A stretch of 64,000 bases of DNA from NCBI GenBank assembly GCA_963724405.1, contig CAVRUQ010000003.1:744001-808000 (forward strand), written 5' to 3'. The stretch's first letter is position 1; each line of letters opens with the position of its first letter. The DNA is from CAVQBJ01 sp963724405. Its GTDB lineage: Bacteria > Actinomycetota > Thermoleophilia > Solirubrobacterales > Solirubrobacteraceae. This document shows, piece after piece, positions 53,817-62,382 of the stretch. A program made the position numbers and the translations under genes. The notes under the pieces are model-generated. The model did no database searches. It saw only the letters and a list, made by a program, of their open reading frames with translations, and was not told the origin of the DNA.

Positions 53817-54049
53817 TTTAAGCGCTCGCGGCGCGGCGCGCGTACGGCATGCGCCGGACTCGTTCCGCATCGCGAAACCGCAGTTATGGCTCTATACCGA
53901 GCATAAGTGCGATCTCGCCGGCGCTCCGCCCGGCGCGCCGAAGAAGAGGCCTACCCGCGCGCCGCACGTGGGCTCTCAGGTCCGCGACAGCCACCCACGA
54001 GCGAAACCGGACAAGGGCGTTCCGGCCCCCGTCCGCGAACGACGCGCTG

Positions 54050-56041
54050 CTACGCCCCCACGGCGGTCGAGTTGCGATCGAGGATCGCCGTCTCGATGCG
54101 CTCGGCGATGCGCGCGGCCGTGAAGCCGACCTCCTCGTGCAGGAGGGCCGGGCTGCCGTGGGTGACGAAGCGGTCGGGCAGCCCGACGCGCAGGATGCGC
54201 ACGGCGCCGGCGCCGGCGTCGTTGAGCGTCTCCCAGACGGCCGAGCCGAAGCCTCCCTGCAGGACGCCCTCCTCGACGGTGACGAGCAGGTCGTGCTCGG
54301 CGGCGAGCTCGGCCATCAGGGCGGCATCGATCGGCTTGGCGAAGCGCGCGTCCGCCACCGTGACGTGGATGTCTCGCTCGGCCAGCAGGTCCGCGGCGTC
54401 GAGCGACTTGGGCACGCCGGTTCCGTACCCGACGAGCGCCACGCGTCCGCCGGCGGGACCGGAGGCTCCCCCCTCGCGCAGCACCTCACCGGTCCCGATC
54501 TCGATCGGGGTCGGCTCGGCCGGGATCCCGGCGCCGGGGCCGGAGCCGCGCGGGTAGCGCAGGGCGATCGGGCCGTCGTCGTACACGAGCGCGGTGTGGA
54601 GCATGTCGCACAGCACGGCCTCGTCGCGTGGGGCCATCAGCACGATGTTCGGCAGGCAGCGCAGGTAGGCGATGTCGAACGCCCCGTGATGCGTGGGTCC
54701 GTCGTCGCCGACGAGTCCGGCGCGGTCCATCGCGAATACGACGTTCAGCTTCTGCAGGCACACGTCGTGCACGATCTGGTCGTACGCGCGCTGCAGGAAC
54801 GTGGAGTAGATCGCGGCGACCGGCTTGACGCCCTCGAGCGCCAGCCCGGCGGCGAACAGGATCGCCTGCTGCTCGGCGATGCCGACGTCGAAGTAGCGCT
54901 CCGGCATCGCCTTCTGGAGGATGCTCAGGCCGGTGCCCGAGTTCATGGCCGCGGTGATCCCGACGATGCGACCGTCGCGCTCGCACTCGCGCACGAGCGC
55001 CTCGCCGAACACCTGCGTGTAGGCCGGCGGCGCCGGCGCGCTGAAGCGGGTGCTCGCGCGGGCCGGGGCGGGTGCGCCGTTGGCGATCGACTTCGGCTTG
55101 GCCGCGTGCCAGCGCTCCATGCCCTCCAGACCGCCCTCCTCCGCCGGGGCGAAGCCCTTGCCCTTGACGGTCGCGATGTGGACGACGACCGGGCGCTCGG
55201 CGGCGAGCGCCTCGCGCAGCGCAAGCCGCAGGCCGCGCACGTCGTGACCGTCGATGACCCCCATGTAGGCCCAGTCGAGCTCCTCCCAGAACAATCCGGG
55301 CGCCCAGAACGCCTTGATCGACTCCTTCAGCTGCGGGCCGAGACGCTCGAACGCGGCCCCGATGCCCCCGGGCAGGCGCGAGAGACCGCCCTCGACGCCC
55401 TCGCGGGCATGCCACAGCTTCGGGTTGAGGCGCACGCGGTTGAAGTAGCGAGAGAGCGCGCCGACGTTCGGTGCGATCGACATGCCGTTGTCGTTGAGCA
55501 CGACGACGATCGGGGTGCCCAGGCCGCCGGCCTGGTGAATCGCCTCGAACGCGACGCCGCCGGTCATCGCGCCGTCGCCGATCACGGCGACGACCTTGCC
55601 ATCCTCGCAGCCGATGTGGCGCATGCCCTCCTTGATCCCCACGGCGTAGCCGACGGAGGTCGAGGCATGCCCGGCGCCCATGATGTCGTGCGGGGACTCG
55701 GCGATCGAGCAGAACGGGGCGAGTCCCCCGTACTGGCGAATCGTCGGGAGCTGGTCGCGCCGGCCGGTGAGGATCTTGTGCGGGTAGGCCTGGTGGCCGA
55801 CGTCCCAGAGCACCTTGTCCTGCGGGGAGTCGAGCAGCGAGTGCAGGGCGACCGCGAGCTCGCAGGTACCGAGGTTCGCGCCGAAGTGCCCACCGATCTC
55901 GCCGACGGTGTCGATGATGTGCTCCCGCACCTCCCGGGCGACCTGCGCGAGCTGTTCCTCGGTGAGCGGCTTCAGGTCGGCCGGACTGTCGATGCGGGGC
56001 AGCAGGCGCTCCGGTTCGTCCGATTCGTTGGGAGCGGTCAT
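54050..56041 (-). CDS. dxs: 1-deoxy-D-xylulose-5-phosphate synthase
   Basis: 663 residues. The thiamine-diphosphate site has GDGAMTGGVAFEAIHQAGG and the NDNGMS loop; the catalytic Glu region reads FDVGIAEQQAILFAAGLALE, and DRAGLVGDDGPTHHGAFDIA is conserved. It makes DXP from pyruvate and glyceraldehyde-3-phosphate, the entry step of the MEP isoprenoid pathway. A linker of about 20 Ala/Pro residues near 320-340 joins the domains. Its ATG overlaps the ispA stop by 4 bp. tlyA, its usual neighbour, is 12 kb away. Confidence 0.97.
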   Translation of the reverse strand: MTAPNESDEPERLLPRIDSPADLKPLTEEQLAQVAREVREHIIDTVGEIGGHFGANLGTCELAVALHSLLDSPQDKVLWDVGHQAYPHKILTGRRDQLPTIRQYGGLAPFCSIAESPHDIMGAGHASTSVGYAVGIKEGMRHIGCEDGKVVAVIGDGAMTGGVAFEAIHQAGGLGTPIVVVLNDNGMSIAPNVGALSRYFNRVRLNPKLWHAREGVEGGLSRLPGGIGAAFERLGPQLKESIKAFWAPGLFWEELDWAYMGVIDGHDVRGLRLALREALAAERPVVVHIATVKGKGFAPAEEGGLEGMERWHAAKPKSIANGAPAPARASTRFSAPAPPAYTQVFGEALVRECERDGRIVGITAAMNSGTGLSILQKAMPERYFDVGIAEQQAILFAAGLALEGVKPVAAIYSTFLQRAYDQIVHDVCLQKLNVVFAMDRAGLVGDDGPTHHGAFDIAYLRCLPNIVLMAPRDEAVLCDMLHTALVYDDGPIALRYPRGSGPGAGIPAEPTPIEIGTGEVLREGGASGPAGGRVALVGYGTGVPKSLDAADLLAERDIHVTVADARFAKPIDAALMAELAAEHDLLVTVEEGVLQGGFGSAVWETLNDAGAGAVRILRVGLPDRFVTHGSPALLHEEVGFTAARIAERIETAILDRNSTAVGA

Positions 56042-56934
56042 GAGGTCCGGGTGTAGATGAAGTCGGTGATCTGCTCGAGCTCGGCGCCGCCGGCGGGGGC
56101 GGCGCTGGCGAGCGCGTCGCGGGCCGTCCGGTACGAGGCCTGGGCGAGGGTCTTCGCCTGATCGATGCCGAACTCGCTCACGTAGGTCCGCTTGCCATGG
56201 CGCTCATCGCTTCCCTGCGGCTTGCCGAGGGCATCGTCACTGCCTGTCACGTCGAGGATGTCATCGACGATCTGGAACAGCACACCCAGCTCGGCCGCGA
56301 AGCGGCGAAAGGCAATTGTCGCAGGTTCGGCCATGCCCTCCACCAGGAGTACGCAGACCACGCTGGCGGCGATGAGGCGACCGGTCTTCAGCGCGTGCAG
56401 GCGGCGCAGCCCGCCCGGGCCGGGCGGCGCGGTCGCCTCCACATCGACGTACTGACCCCCCACCATCCCGTTCACGCCGGTGGCCTCCGCGAGCTCGGCC
56501 ACGGCGGCAAGGACGCGGTCCGGCGGCGAGCGCTGCTCGTTGAGCACGTGACGGAACGCCTCGGCGTACAGGCCGTCGCCGGCGAGGATCGCGACCGACT
56601 CCCCGAACGCGACGTGACAGGTCGGACGCCCGCGACGCAGGTCATCGTCGTCCATCGCCGGCAGGTCGTCGTGGATGAGCGAGTACGTGTGGATGAGCTC
56701 GATCGCCGCGGCGAGCGGCAGCACGGACCGGTGGTCGCGGCCGATCGCCCGGGCGGTGGCGAGCGCCAGCACCGGTCGGATGCGCTTGCCGCCGGCGAGC
56801 AGCGAGTAGCGCATCGCCTCCTCCAGCCCGGCCGTCAGCGCCTCGTCGGAGAAGCGCAGCTCGCGCACGTAGCCCTCCACCTCCGCGCGCAGATGCTCGG
56901 GGTAGGTGGCGACGGGCTGGGCGTCGGAGACCAA
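56038..56934 (-). CDS. ispA: Polyprenyl (farnesyl/geranylgeranyl) diphosphate synthase
   Basis: 298 residues from a TTG at 56934, the only start giving a normal N-terminus after the xseB stop; no Shine-Dalgarno is evident. The first Asp-rich motif is LIHDDLPAMDDDDLRRG and the second is FQIVDDILDVTG. The LLAGGKRIRPVLAL block binds the isopentenyl diphosphate. Chain length cannot be fixed by eye; the residues before the first motif (HTYSLIHDD) fit FPP or GGPP synthases. It feeds on the MEP products of dxs, with which it overlaps. Confidence 0.92.
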   Translation of the reverse strand: MVSDAQPVATYPEHLRAEVEGYVRELRFSDEALTAGLEEAMRYSLLAGGKRIRPVLALATARAIGRDHRSVLPLAAAIELIHTYSLIHDDLPAMDDDDLRRGRPTCHVAFGESVAILAGDGLYAEAFRHVLNEQRSPPDRVLAAVAELAEATGVNGMVGGQYVDVEATAPPGPGGLRRLHALKTGRLIAASVVCVLLVEGMAEPATIAFRRFAAELGVLFQIVDDILDVTGSDDALGKPQGSDERHGKRTYVSEFGIDQAKTLAQASYRTARDALASAAPAGGAELEQITDFIYTRTS

Positions 56935-56942
56935 GGTGCGCG

Positions 56943-57143
56943 CTACAGGAGCGAGTCCTGGCCCGGCGCGAGCTCGGCCACCTCGGCCCGCGCCCGGCGA
57001 TCGAGCTCGGCGCTCGCGGAGGTGGCGAGCGCGGCGCAATCCTCTACGAGCGTGGCCGCCGCGTCGGCGGACAGCTCGCCGCTGCGCAGCTGCTCGGCGG
57101 CGCGCTCCAGGCGCGTGATGAGGTCGTCAAGGGTGTCGGTCAC
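56943..57143 (-). CDS. xseB: Exonuclease VII small subunit
   Basis: 66 residues of helical coiled-coil type: LDDLITRLERAAEQLRSGEL, then SADAAATLVEDCAALATSA. Length and LEExxxxLExGxL-like pattern match XseB. The large subunit gene xseA is not in this window. Its start overlaps the nusB stop (4 bp), and ispA follows 8 bp later. Confidence 0.85.
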   Translation of the reverse strand: MTDTLDDLITRLERAAEQLRSGELSADAAATLVEDCAALATSASAELDRRARAEVAELAPGQDSLL

Positions 57144-57601
57144 GTGCGGTCTTCCTCCTCCACGGCCGCGGAGGGGCCGGACGGGTCGTGGTCGATGCTC
57201 GGGGGATTCTCGCGCACCTCGCGAAGCACCGCGGCCAGGATGCCGTTCACGAACGCGGGCGCCTCGCTGCCGCAGAAGGTCTTCGCGTTCTCGACCGCCT
57301 CGTCGATCGCGCCCTCGGGCGGGATCGGCACCTCGCCGGGGGCGACGTCCGGATGGAGCATCTCGATCAGCGCCACGCGCAGGATGCTGCGCTCGAGCGG
57401 CTGGATGCGCTCCACCGACCAGCCCTTGGCGTGGCGCGAGATGACCTCGTCGAGCTCCGGCGTGCGATCGGCCGCCGCGTGGGCGAGCGCCCGGGCCAGG
57501 AGCGAAGCGTCGCGGCCGAGCGTCTCGGTCAGCGACTGGCCGGTCAGATCGTGCTGGTAGAGCGCGAACACCGCGGCCCGGCGCTGGTCCGAGCGACGCA
57601 T
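57140..57601 (-). CDS. nusB: Transcription antitermination factor NusB
   Basis: 153 residues from the ATG at 57601. Landmarks are RRSDQRRAAVFALYQHDLTG, the central WSVERIQPLERSILRVALIE and the C-terminal GAIDEAVENAKTFCGSEAPA with FVNGILAAV. NusB binds boxA RNA with NusE in rRNA transcription. It lies between efp and xseB, as is common in actinobacteria. Confidence 0.95.
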   Translation of the reverse strand: MRRSDQRRAAVFALYQHDLTGQSLTETLGRDASLLARALAHAAADRTPELDEVISRHAKGWSVERIQPLERSILRVALIEMLHPDVAPGEVPIPPEGAIDEAVENAKTFCGSEAPAFVNGILAAVLREVRENPPSIDHDPSGPSAAVEEEDRT

Positions 57602-57608
57602 CGAGACG

Positions 57609-58169
57609 CTACGCGCGCGACACGTAGTCGCCCGTGCGCGTATCAACGCGCACGCGCTCGCCGACGTTGACGAACAGCGGCACGGCGATCGCCGCGCCCG
57701 TCTCCAGCGTCGCCGGCTTGGTGCCCCCGCCGGAGGCGGTGTCGCCGCGCAGCCCGGGCTCGGTCTCGGTCACCTCGAGATCGACGGCGCTCGGCAGCTG
57801 GATGTCGGACGGCGCGTCGTCGATGAACAGCACGTCGACCTCGGTGCTCGGCTTCGTCCAGCGGAGCATCTCCGCGACGGCCGTCTCGGGTACCGCGATC
57901 TGCTCGAAGGAGGCGGAGTCCATGAAGTGCGCGTCGGTCCCGTCCGCGTAGAGGAACTGCATCTTCCGCGCCTCGGTGCGGACGGCGCGGAACTTCTCGC
58001 CGGCGCGGAACGTCCGGTCGATCACGTTGCCATCGGACGCGCGCCGCAGCTTCGTGCGTACGAACGCGCCGCCCTTGCCGGGCTTGACGTGCTGGAACTC
58101 GAGCACCTTGAAGATCGTGCCGTCGACCTCGATGTGGTTGCCGCTCTTGAGCTGGTTGGTGCTGATCAC
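57609..58169 (-). CDS. efp: Elongation factor P
   Basis: 186 residues from a GTG at 58169. The KOW-like N-terminal domain has FQHVKPGKGGAFVRTKLRRA with the tip Lys32, and the C-terminal OB domain ends VNVGERVRVDTRTGDYVSRA. EF-P relieves ribosome stalling at polyproline. The tip loop PGKGG differs slightly from the common PGKGPA/PGKGQA. A TACGCT -10 lies 8 nt before the GTG, so efp starts its own transcript. Confidence 0.97.
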   Translation of the reverse strand: MISTNQLKSGNHIEVDGTIFKVLEFQHVKPGKGGAFVRTKLRRASDGNVIDRTFRAGEKFRAVRTEARKMQFLYADGTDAHFMDSASFEQIAVPETAVAEMLRWTKPSTEVDVLFIDDAPSDIQLPSAVDLEVTETEPGLRGDTASGGGTKPATLETGAAIAVPLFVNVGERVRVDTRTGDYVSRA

Positions 58170-58177
58170 AGCGCGTC

Positions 58178-58183
58178 AGCGTA
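58178..58183 (-). promoter_or_regulatory. -10 box (TACGCT), leaderless promoter of efp-nusB-xseB-ispA-dxs
   Basis: Eight nucleotides before the efp GTG. The five genes downstream are nearly contiguous and probably form one transcript. Confidence 0.5.
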
Positions 58184-58324
58184 GCGGGCCGCACGTCGCG
58201 CGGCCACGCGACGGTCACGGGCCCGGCGCGATTCGCACGCAGTCGCGCCAACCAACCGCGTGGCGCGCCCGGGCGCTGCGCAGCCCACCTCAAGTCGCCG
58301 CACACCGCCTCCGATAACCCGGGC

Positions 58325-60070
58325 ATGCGTCGCCGCATCTGCGCCGTGACGCTCGCCCTCGGTGTCGCGCTCGGCGTGCCGACGGTCGCGAGCGCCGCCG
58401 CGCCTCCCTCCTCCTCGGCGTCGAACCCCGGCGCCGCGTCGGCGCCGAGCGGGTCGGCCGGCGTCGCGCTCCCGCTCCAGCCGGCCACGGCGCTCAACGA
58501 GCGTCCCTACGTCTCCGGCAGCCACCCGGTGCGCTTCACCACGACGGCCGGTGACGCGATCGCGGCCGCCGAGGGCACGCCCCAGATGCAGGCCTTGCAC
58601 CGTCGTGAGCACCCCCTCAACTACGACGTCGACGTGTGGACGGGTGCCAGCCCCGACTGGGAGGTCTTCTTCGCCCACGACGGCCACGTCGTCGCCGAGG
58701 TCGAGGTGAGCCCCGACGGGCGGGTGCAGGGTGTATGGACCGGGCCGCTCGCGGTCGCCCCCTGGGCCCACGGGCACTACGGCGGGCTCTTCGACTCACC
58801 CTGGGTGGTGCTCACGTTCGCCGTGCTGTTCCTCGTGCCGTTCGTCAATCCCCGCCGTCTCCGGCGTGCGGCCCACCTCGACGCCCTCCTGCTGCTCTCG
58901 TTCGGCGTCTCCTACTACCTCTTCAACCACGCCCACCTGCAGGCCGCCGTGCTGCTCATCTACCCGCCGCTGCTGCTGCTGCTCGCGCGCATGCTGTACC
59001 TCGGGCTGCGCCCGCAGGCGCACGGCGATGGGCACGCGCCGCGCTGGCCGCTGCCGATGCTCGCGCTCGGCGTGCTCGGCCTCGTCGCCGCGCGCGTGTC
59101 GCTCGACCTCGTCGATCCGAGGGTGATCGACGTCGGCGTCGCGTCGGTGATCGGCGCCCACGCGATCGCGCACGGACAGGCGCTGTACGCGACCGGCGCC
59201 TCCCACGGCGACACCTACGGTCCGATCGCATACCTCGCCTACCTGCCGTTCGAGCTCGTCTTCCCGTGGCGGGGCGTGTGGGACTTCGTCCCCGCCGCGC
59301 ACGCCGCGGCGATCTGCTTCGACCTCGCGACCGTCGGCGCGCTCTTCGCGCTCGGGCTGCGGCTGCGCCCCGGCCCGGCCGGGCGCCGCCTGGGCCTGAC
59401 GCTCGCGTGGGCCTGGTGCGCCTACCCGGCCACGCTCTTCTCGCTCATGAACAACTCCAACGACGGGCTGATCGCGCTGCTGTTCGTGCTCGCGCTGCTC
59501 GCGTTCACGTCACCCGTGGGCCGCGGGGCGCTGCTCGGTCTCGCCACGGCGGCGAAGCTGTTCCCGGTCGTCCTGCTGCCGCTCTTCGCCGCGGGCTGGC
59601 GCTCGCGCAACCGGCGCGACTCGCTCGTCACGGTCGCGATCTTCGCGCTCGTCGTCGTCGCCACATTCGCCGCGTTCGTCCCGTCCGGTGGCCTGCACGA
59701 GCTCTACGACCGAACAATCGGCTACCAGCTCACGCGGCCGGACGTGTTCTCGTTGTGGGCGCTGCATCCGAGCCTCGACTGGGCCAAGACGCTGCTCGAG
59801 ATCGCCGGCGGGCTGTTCGCGGTCGCGCTCTTCTTCCTCCCGCCCCGCCGGTCGCTGCCTCAGGTTGCGGCGCTTTCCGCCGCCTTGGTGATCGTTGTGC
59901 AGCTCCCCGCCGAGCACTGGTTCTACTACTACCTCGTCTGGATCGCTCCGTTCGCGCTCGTCGCCCTCCTGGCCCGCGAGGCGATCGCGCGCCAGGGCGC
60001 GTCCGCCGAGCCGGCGACGACGCGCGCACAGGCCAACCAGGCGGACCCGGTGGCCGCCGCGGCGGGCTGA
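58325..60070 (+). CDS. GT87-like multi-spanning membrane protein with exported N-terminal domain
   Basis: 581 residues. A signal peptide (ICAVTLALGVALGVPTVASA) is followed by a soluble domain of about 130 residues (AAEGTPQMQALHRREHPLNY, VFFAHDGHVVAEVEVSPDGR), reminiscent of PepSY-type folds. Then come at least ten membrane segments. The membrane part has ATAAKLFPVVLLPLF and PAEHWFYYYLVW, patterns of GT87/DUF2029 polyprenyl-phosphate-sugar transferases. The loop ALYATGASHGDTYGPIAYLA resembles their first periplasmic loop. The mixture of an exported sensory-like domain with a GT-C membrane part is unusual. A GATAAC element is 6 nt before the ATG. Confidence 0.7.
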   Translation: MRRRICAVTLALGVALGVPTVASAAAPPSSSASNPGAASAPSGSAGVALPLQPATALNERPYVSGSHPVRFTTTAGDAIAAAEGTPQMQALHRREHPLNYDVDVWTGASPDWEVFFAHDGHVVAEVEVSPDGRVQGVWTGPLAVAPWAHGHYGGLFDSPWVVLTFAVLFLVPFVNPRRLRRAAHLDALLLLSFGVSYYLFNHAHLQAAVLLIYPPLLLLLARMLYLGLRPQAHGDGHAPRWPLPMLALGVLGLVAARVSLDLVDPRVIDVGVASVIGAHAIAHGQALYATGASHGDTYGPIAYLAYLPFELVFPWRGVWDFVPAAHAAAICFDLATVGALFALGLRLRPGPAGRRLGLTLAWAWCAYPATLFSLMNNSNDGLIALLFVLALLAFTSPVGRGALLGLATAAKLFPVVLLPLFAAGWRSRNRRDSLVTVAIFALVVVATFAAFVPSGGLHELYDRTIGYQLTRPDVFSLWALHPSLDWAKTLLEIAGGLFAVALFFLPPRRSLPQVAALSAALVIVVQLPAEHWFYYYLVWIAPFALVALLAREAIARQGASAEPATTRAQANQADPVAAAAG

Positions 60071-60272
60071 GGGCCCCGCCCGAGCGTCCAGACGCCGCTC
60101 GGCGCACCCTCTAAAACCCTAAACCGCTTCTCAAGCCTGGCCACGGAATGCCGATGTTGAAGCTGATGGACTTAAATTCGACCCACGTGACGTTGTTCGC
60201 GCCTCGCGTGGTCGGTTTTCCCGGCCGGGTGGGAAGCTGCGCGAGTCTGGTTGAGGGCGCCGGGGGGGCCCG

Positions 60273-61481
60273 ATGAGGCTCGTCACCATCAGCCGCGTCA
60301 CCGAGGGCATGGAGCTCGCGCGGGACGTCATCAGCGGGCGGCCGAATGAGCTGCCGATGCTGCGCAGCGGCGTCCGGCTGACCGCCAACCTCGCCCAGCG
60401 CCTATCCGCCACCGGCGTGCACGCCGTCTGGATCGAGGACGAGCTCGGCGAGATGATCGAGCCGGTCGAGCCGCTCTCGCCCGAGGTCCGCGCCCAGACG
60501 CAGAAGGCGGCGATCGAGGCGCTCGACTCCGCGCGCGAGGCCCTGCGCCGCGGGCAGGCGATCCCCGACGAGGTCGTGGCCAAGGTCGCCGCCACCGCCG
60601 CGGCCATCGCCCGCGCGATCGTCGACTGCCCGGAGGCGGCTCATGCGCTGGACGACCTCGCCGCCGCCGACACGTACACCTACCGTCACTCGCTGCGCGT
60701 CACGACGCTCGGTCTGCTCATGGCCCACCGCGTGCTGCGCGAGGATGGCTGGGTCGACTGGGCCGGACGCCGGCGCTTCGACGAGATCGAGGAGCGCCTG
60801 ACGACGCTCGGCACCGGCCTGCTCATCCACGACATCGGCAAGCTCGCCGTGCCGCACGAGATCCTCAACAAGCACGGCGGCCTCTCCCCGGAGGAGTACG
60901 AGGTCGTCAAGACGCACCCCGAGGCCGGCGTCGAGATGCTCCCCTCCGACCGGATGTCCTCGCTCGTGCTCGCCGTCGTGCGCAGCCATCACGAGCGCTG
61001 GGACGGCCTCGGCTACCCGCACGGCAAGGCCGGTGACCGGATCCACCTGTTCGCGCGCATCGCCGCGCCGGCCGACGTCTACGACGCGATCACCTCGGAC
61101 CGCCCGTACAAGAAGGCGGCCAAGCCGCACGTCGGCGTGCGGGCCGTCGTCGAGGGCGCGGGCACCCAGTTCGACCCGAAGATCGTCGAGCACTTCCAGC
61201 GCGTGGTCATGCCCTACGCCGTCGGTCACGAGATCGACCTCCCCGACGGGCGCATCGGCGTCGTCGCCGCCGTCGACTCCGAGCGCCCCTACTTCCCCAC
61301 CGTGCGCGTGCGGCACGACGACGGTCGCATCGACGAGGCGGTCGTCGACATGACCGAGGCGGGCATCGTTCCCGCCGAGGAGCTCGCACCCCCCAACTCA
61401 CCGGTGGCCGCCCCCGTCGAGGCGGCGCCCGCCAACGGGACCGCGCCGGCGGCCGCACAGCAGCCGCTCTCGGCCGCCTGA
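60273..61481 (+). CDS. Soluble HD-GYP domain phosphodiesterase
   Basis: 402 residues. The N-terminal 60 residues (ISRVTEGMELARDVISG) match the domain often preceding HD-GYP. The HD-GYP core has YRHSLRVTTLGLLMA, the HD pair in LLIHDIGKLAVPHEIL, KTHPEAGVEML, SHHERWDGLGYPHGKAG and APADVYDAITSDRPYK, so all metal ligands and the GYP motif are present. It should degrade c-di-GMP. A C-terminal 100-residue tail ends in Ala/Pro. The 202-bp upstream gap has a CCGAGCG...CGCTCGG hairpin (60080-60102) that may end the previous transcript. Confidence 0.9.
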   Translation: MRLVTISRVTEGMELARDVISGRPNELPMLRSGVRLTANLAQRLSATGVHAVWIEDELGEMIEPVEPLSPEVRAQTQKAAIEALDSAREALRRGQAIPDEVVAKVAATAAAIARAIVDCPEAAHALDDLAAADTYTYRHSLRVTTLGLLMAHRVLREDGWVDWAGRRRFDEIEERLTTLGTGLLIHDIGKLAVPHEILNKHGGLSPEEYEVVKTHPEAGVEMLPSDRMSSLVLAVVRSHHERWDGLGYPHGKAGDRIHLFARIAAPADVYDAITSDRPYKKAAKPHVGVRAVVEGAGTQFDPKIVEHFQRVVMPYAVGHEIDLPDGRIGVVAAVDSERPYFPTVRVRHDDGRIDEAVVDMTEAGIVPAEELAPPNSPVAAPVEAAPANGTAPAAAQQPLSAA

Positions 61482-61536
61482 CGCTCCGCTGCCACCGCGA
61501 GCGACGGCCGCGAGCGCCCGGTCGAGCCCGCTCGGC

Positions 61537-61542
61537 TAGATT
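61537..61542 (+). promoter_or_regulatory. -10 box (TAGATT) of Cys leader peptide / TSUP gene
   Basis: Seven nucleotides before the mini-ORF ATG at 61550, the same geometry as the leaderless genes elsewhere in the window. Confidence 0.5.
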
Positions 61543-61549
61543 CCTCACG

Positions 61550-61579
61550 ATGCCGTCGTGCGCTCCCTGCCTCGCGTGA
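61550..61579 (+). CDS. Putative leaderless leader peptide MPSCAPCLA
   Basis: Nine codons and a TGA. Two Cys codons occur in a peptide of nine residues. It lies 43 nt upstream of a TSUP (sulfite exporter-like) gene that has no Shine-Dalgarno. Cys-containing leaderless uORFs that sense cysteine supply are known upstream of sulfur genes in mycobacteria. Here the role is inferred from layout only. Confidence 0.4.
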   Translation: MPSCAPCLA

Positions 61580-61622
61580 TCGCCGCCAGGCGGGCCGCGC
61601 CCGTGTCGACCGTGCCCCCGCG

Positions 61623-62372
61623 ATGAGTCCCGGCGAGGCGGTCGCGATCGTCGCCGCGGGCATGGCGGCGGGGACGATCAACACGGTGGTCGGCAGCGGC
61701 ACGCTCGTCACGTTTCCCGTCCTGCTCGGATTCGGCTACGCCCCGGTGACGGCGAACGTGTCCAACACGATCGGGCTCGTGCCCGGCTCGCTGTCGGGCG
61801 CCTACGGCTATCGCGCCGAGCTGTCGGGACAGCGCGAGCGGATCGTCAGCTACGGACTCGCCTCGGTCGCGGGCGGGCTGCTCGGCGCCATCGCCCTGCT
61901 CGCGCTCCCGGCGGCCGCGTTCAAGGCGATCGTGCCGTTCTTCATCGCCCTCGCGCTCGTCCTCGTCGTCCTGCAGCCGCGGCTCGCGGTGCGCCTCGCC
62001 GCGCACCGCGGTGCCGGCTCGACGACCGCCCGCCGCGTGAGCCATGCGGCCGTGTTCGCCTCCGGCGTATACGGCGGCTACTTCGGCGCCGCGCAGGGGA
62101 TCCTGCTGCTCGCGATCCTCGGCCTGGCGCTCCCGGACGGCCTGCAGCGGATCAACGGGCTCAAGAACGTGCTCGCCATGACGGTCAACCTCGTCGCGGG
62201 CGTCGTCTTCATCCTCGCCTCGCGGGTGGCGTGGGCGCCGGCGCTGCTCATCATGATCGGCGCCGTGGTCGGCGGCCAGATCGGCGCGCGCTACGGGCGC
62301 CGCCTGTCACCCCGCGTGCTGAGAGGGCTGATCGTGATCGTCGGCATCGTGGCGATCGTGCGCCTGGTGTAG
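61623..62372 (+). CDS. TSUP (TauE/SafE) family permease
   Basis: 249 residues with about eight membrane helices. The N-terminal AAGMAAGTINTVVGSGTLVT and YAPVTANVSNTIGLVPGSLS, and the internal-repeat half GVYGGYFGAAQGILLLAILG with INGLKNVLAMTVNLVAG, are signatures of the family. TSUP proteins move sulfite, sulfonates, thiosulfate or other organic anions. Its ATG has no Shine-Dalgarno. It is convergent with pepP, with a 10-bp gap. Confidence 0.9.
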   Translation: MSPGEAVAIVAAGMAAGTINTVVGSGTLVTFPVLLGFGYAPVTANVSNTIGLVPGSLSGAYGYRAELSGQRERIVSYGLASVAGGLLGAIALLALPAAAFKAIVPFFIALALVLVVLQPRLAVRLAAHRGAGSTTARRVSHAAVFASGVYGGYFGAAQGILLLAILGLALPDGLQRINGLKNVLAMTVNLVAGVVFILASRVAWAPALLIMIGAVVGGQIGARYGRRLSPRVLRGLIVIVGIVAIVRLV

Positions 62373-62382
62373 CGCCGCGCGC

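Noticed and set aside
53251..54123. Long frames crossing the CRP-site/terminator region on both strands
   Set aside because: They cross a strong terminator or lie antisense to the FtsH-like and dxs genes, and have no conserved motifs.
60080..60102. Intrinsic terminator after the GT87-like gene
   Set aside because: CCGAGCG/CGCTCGG can pair, but no T-run follows; mentioned only in the HD-GYP entry.
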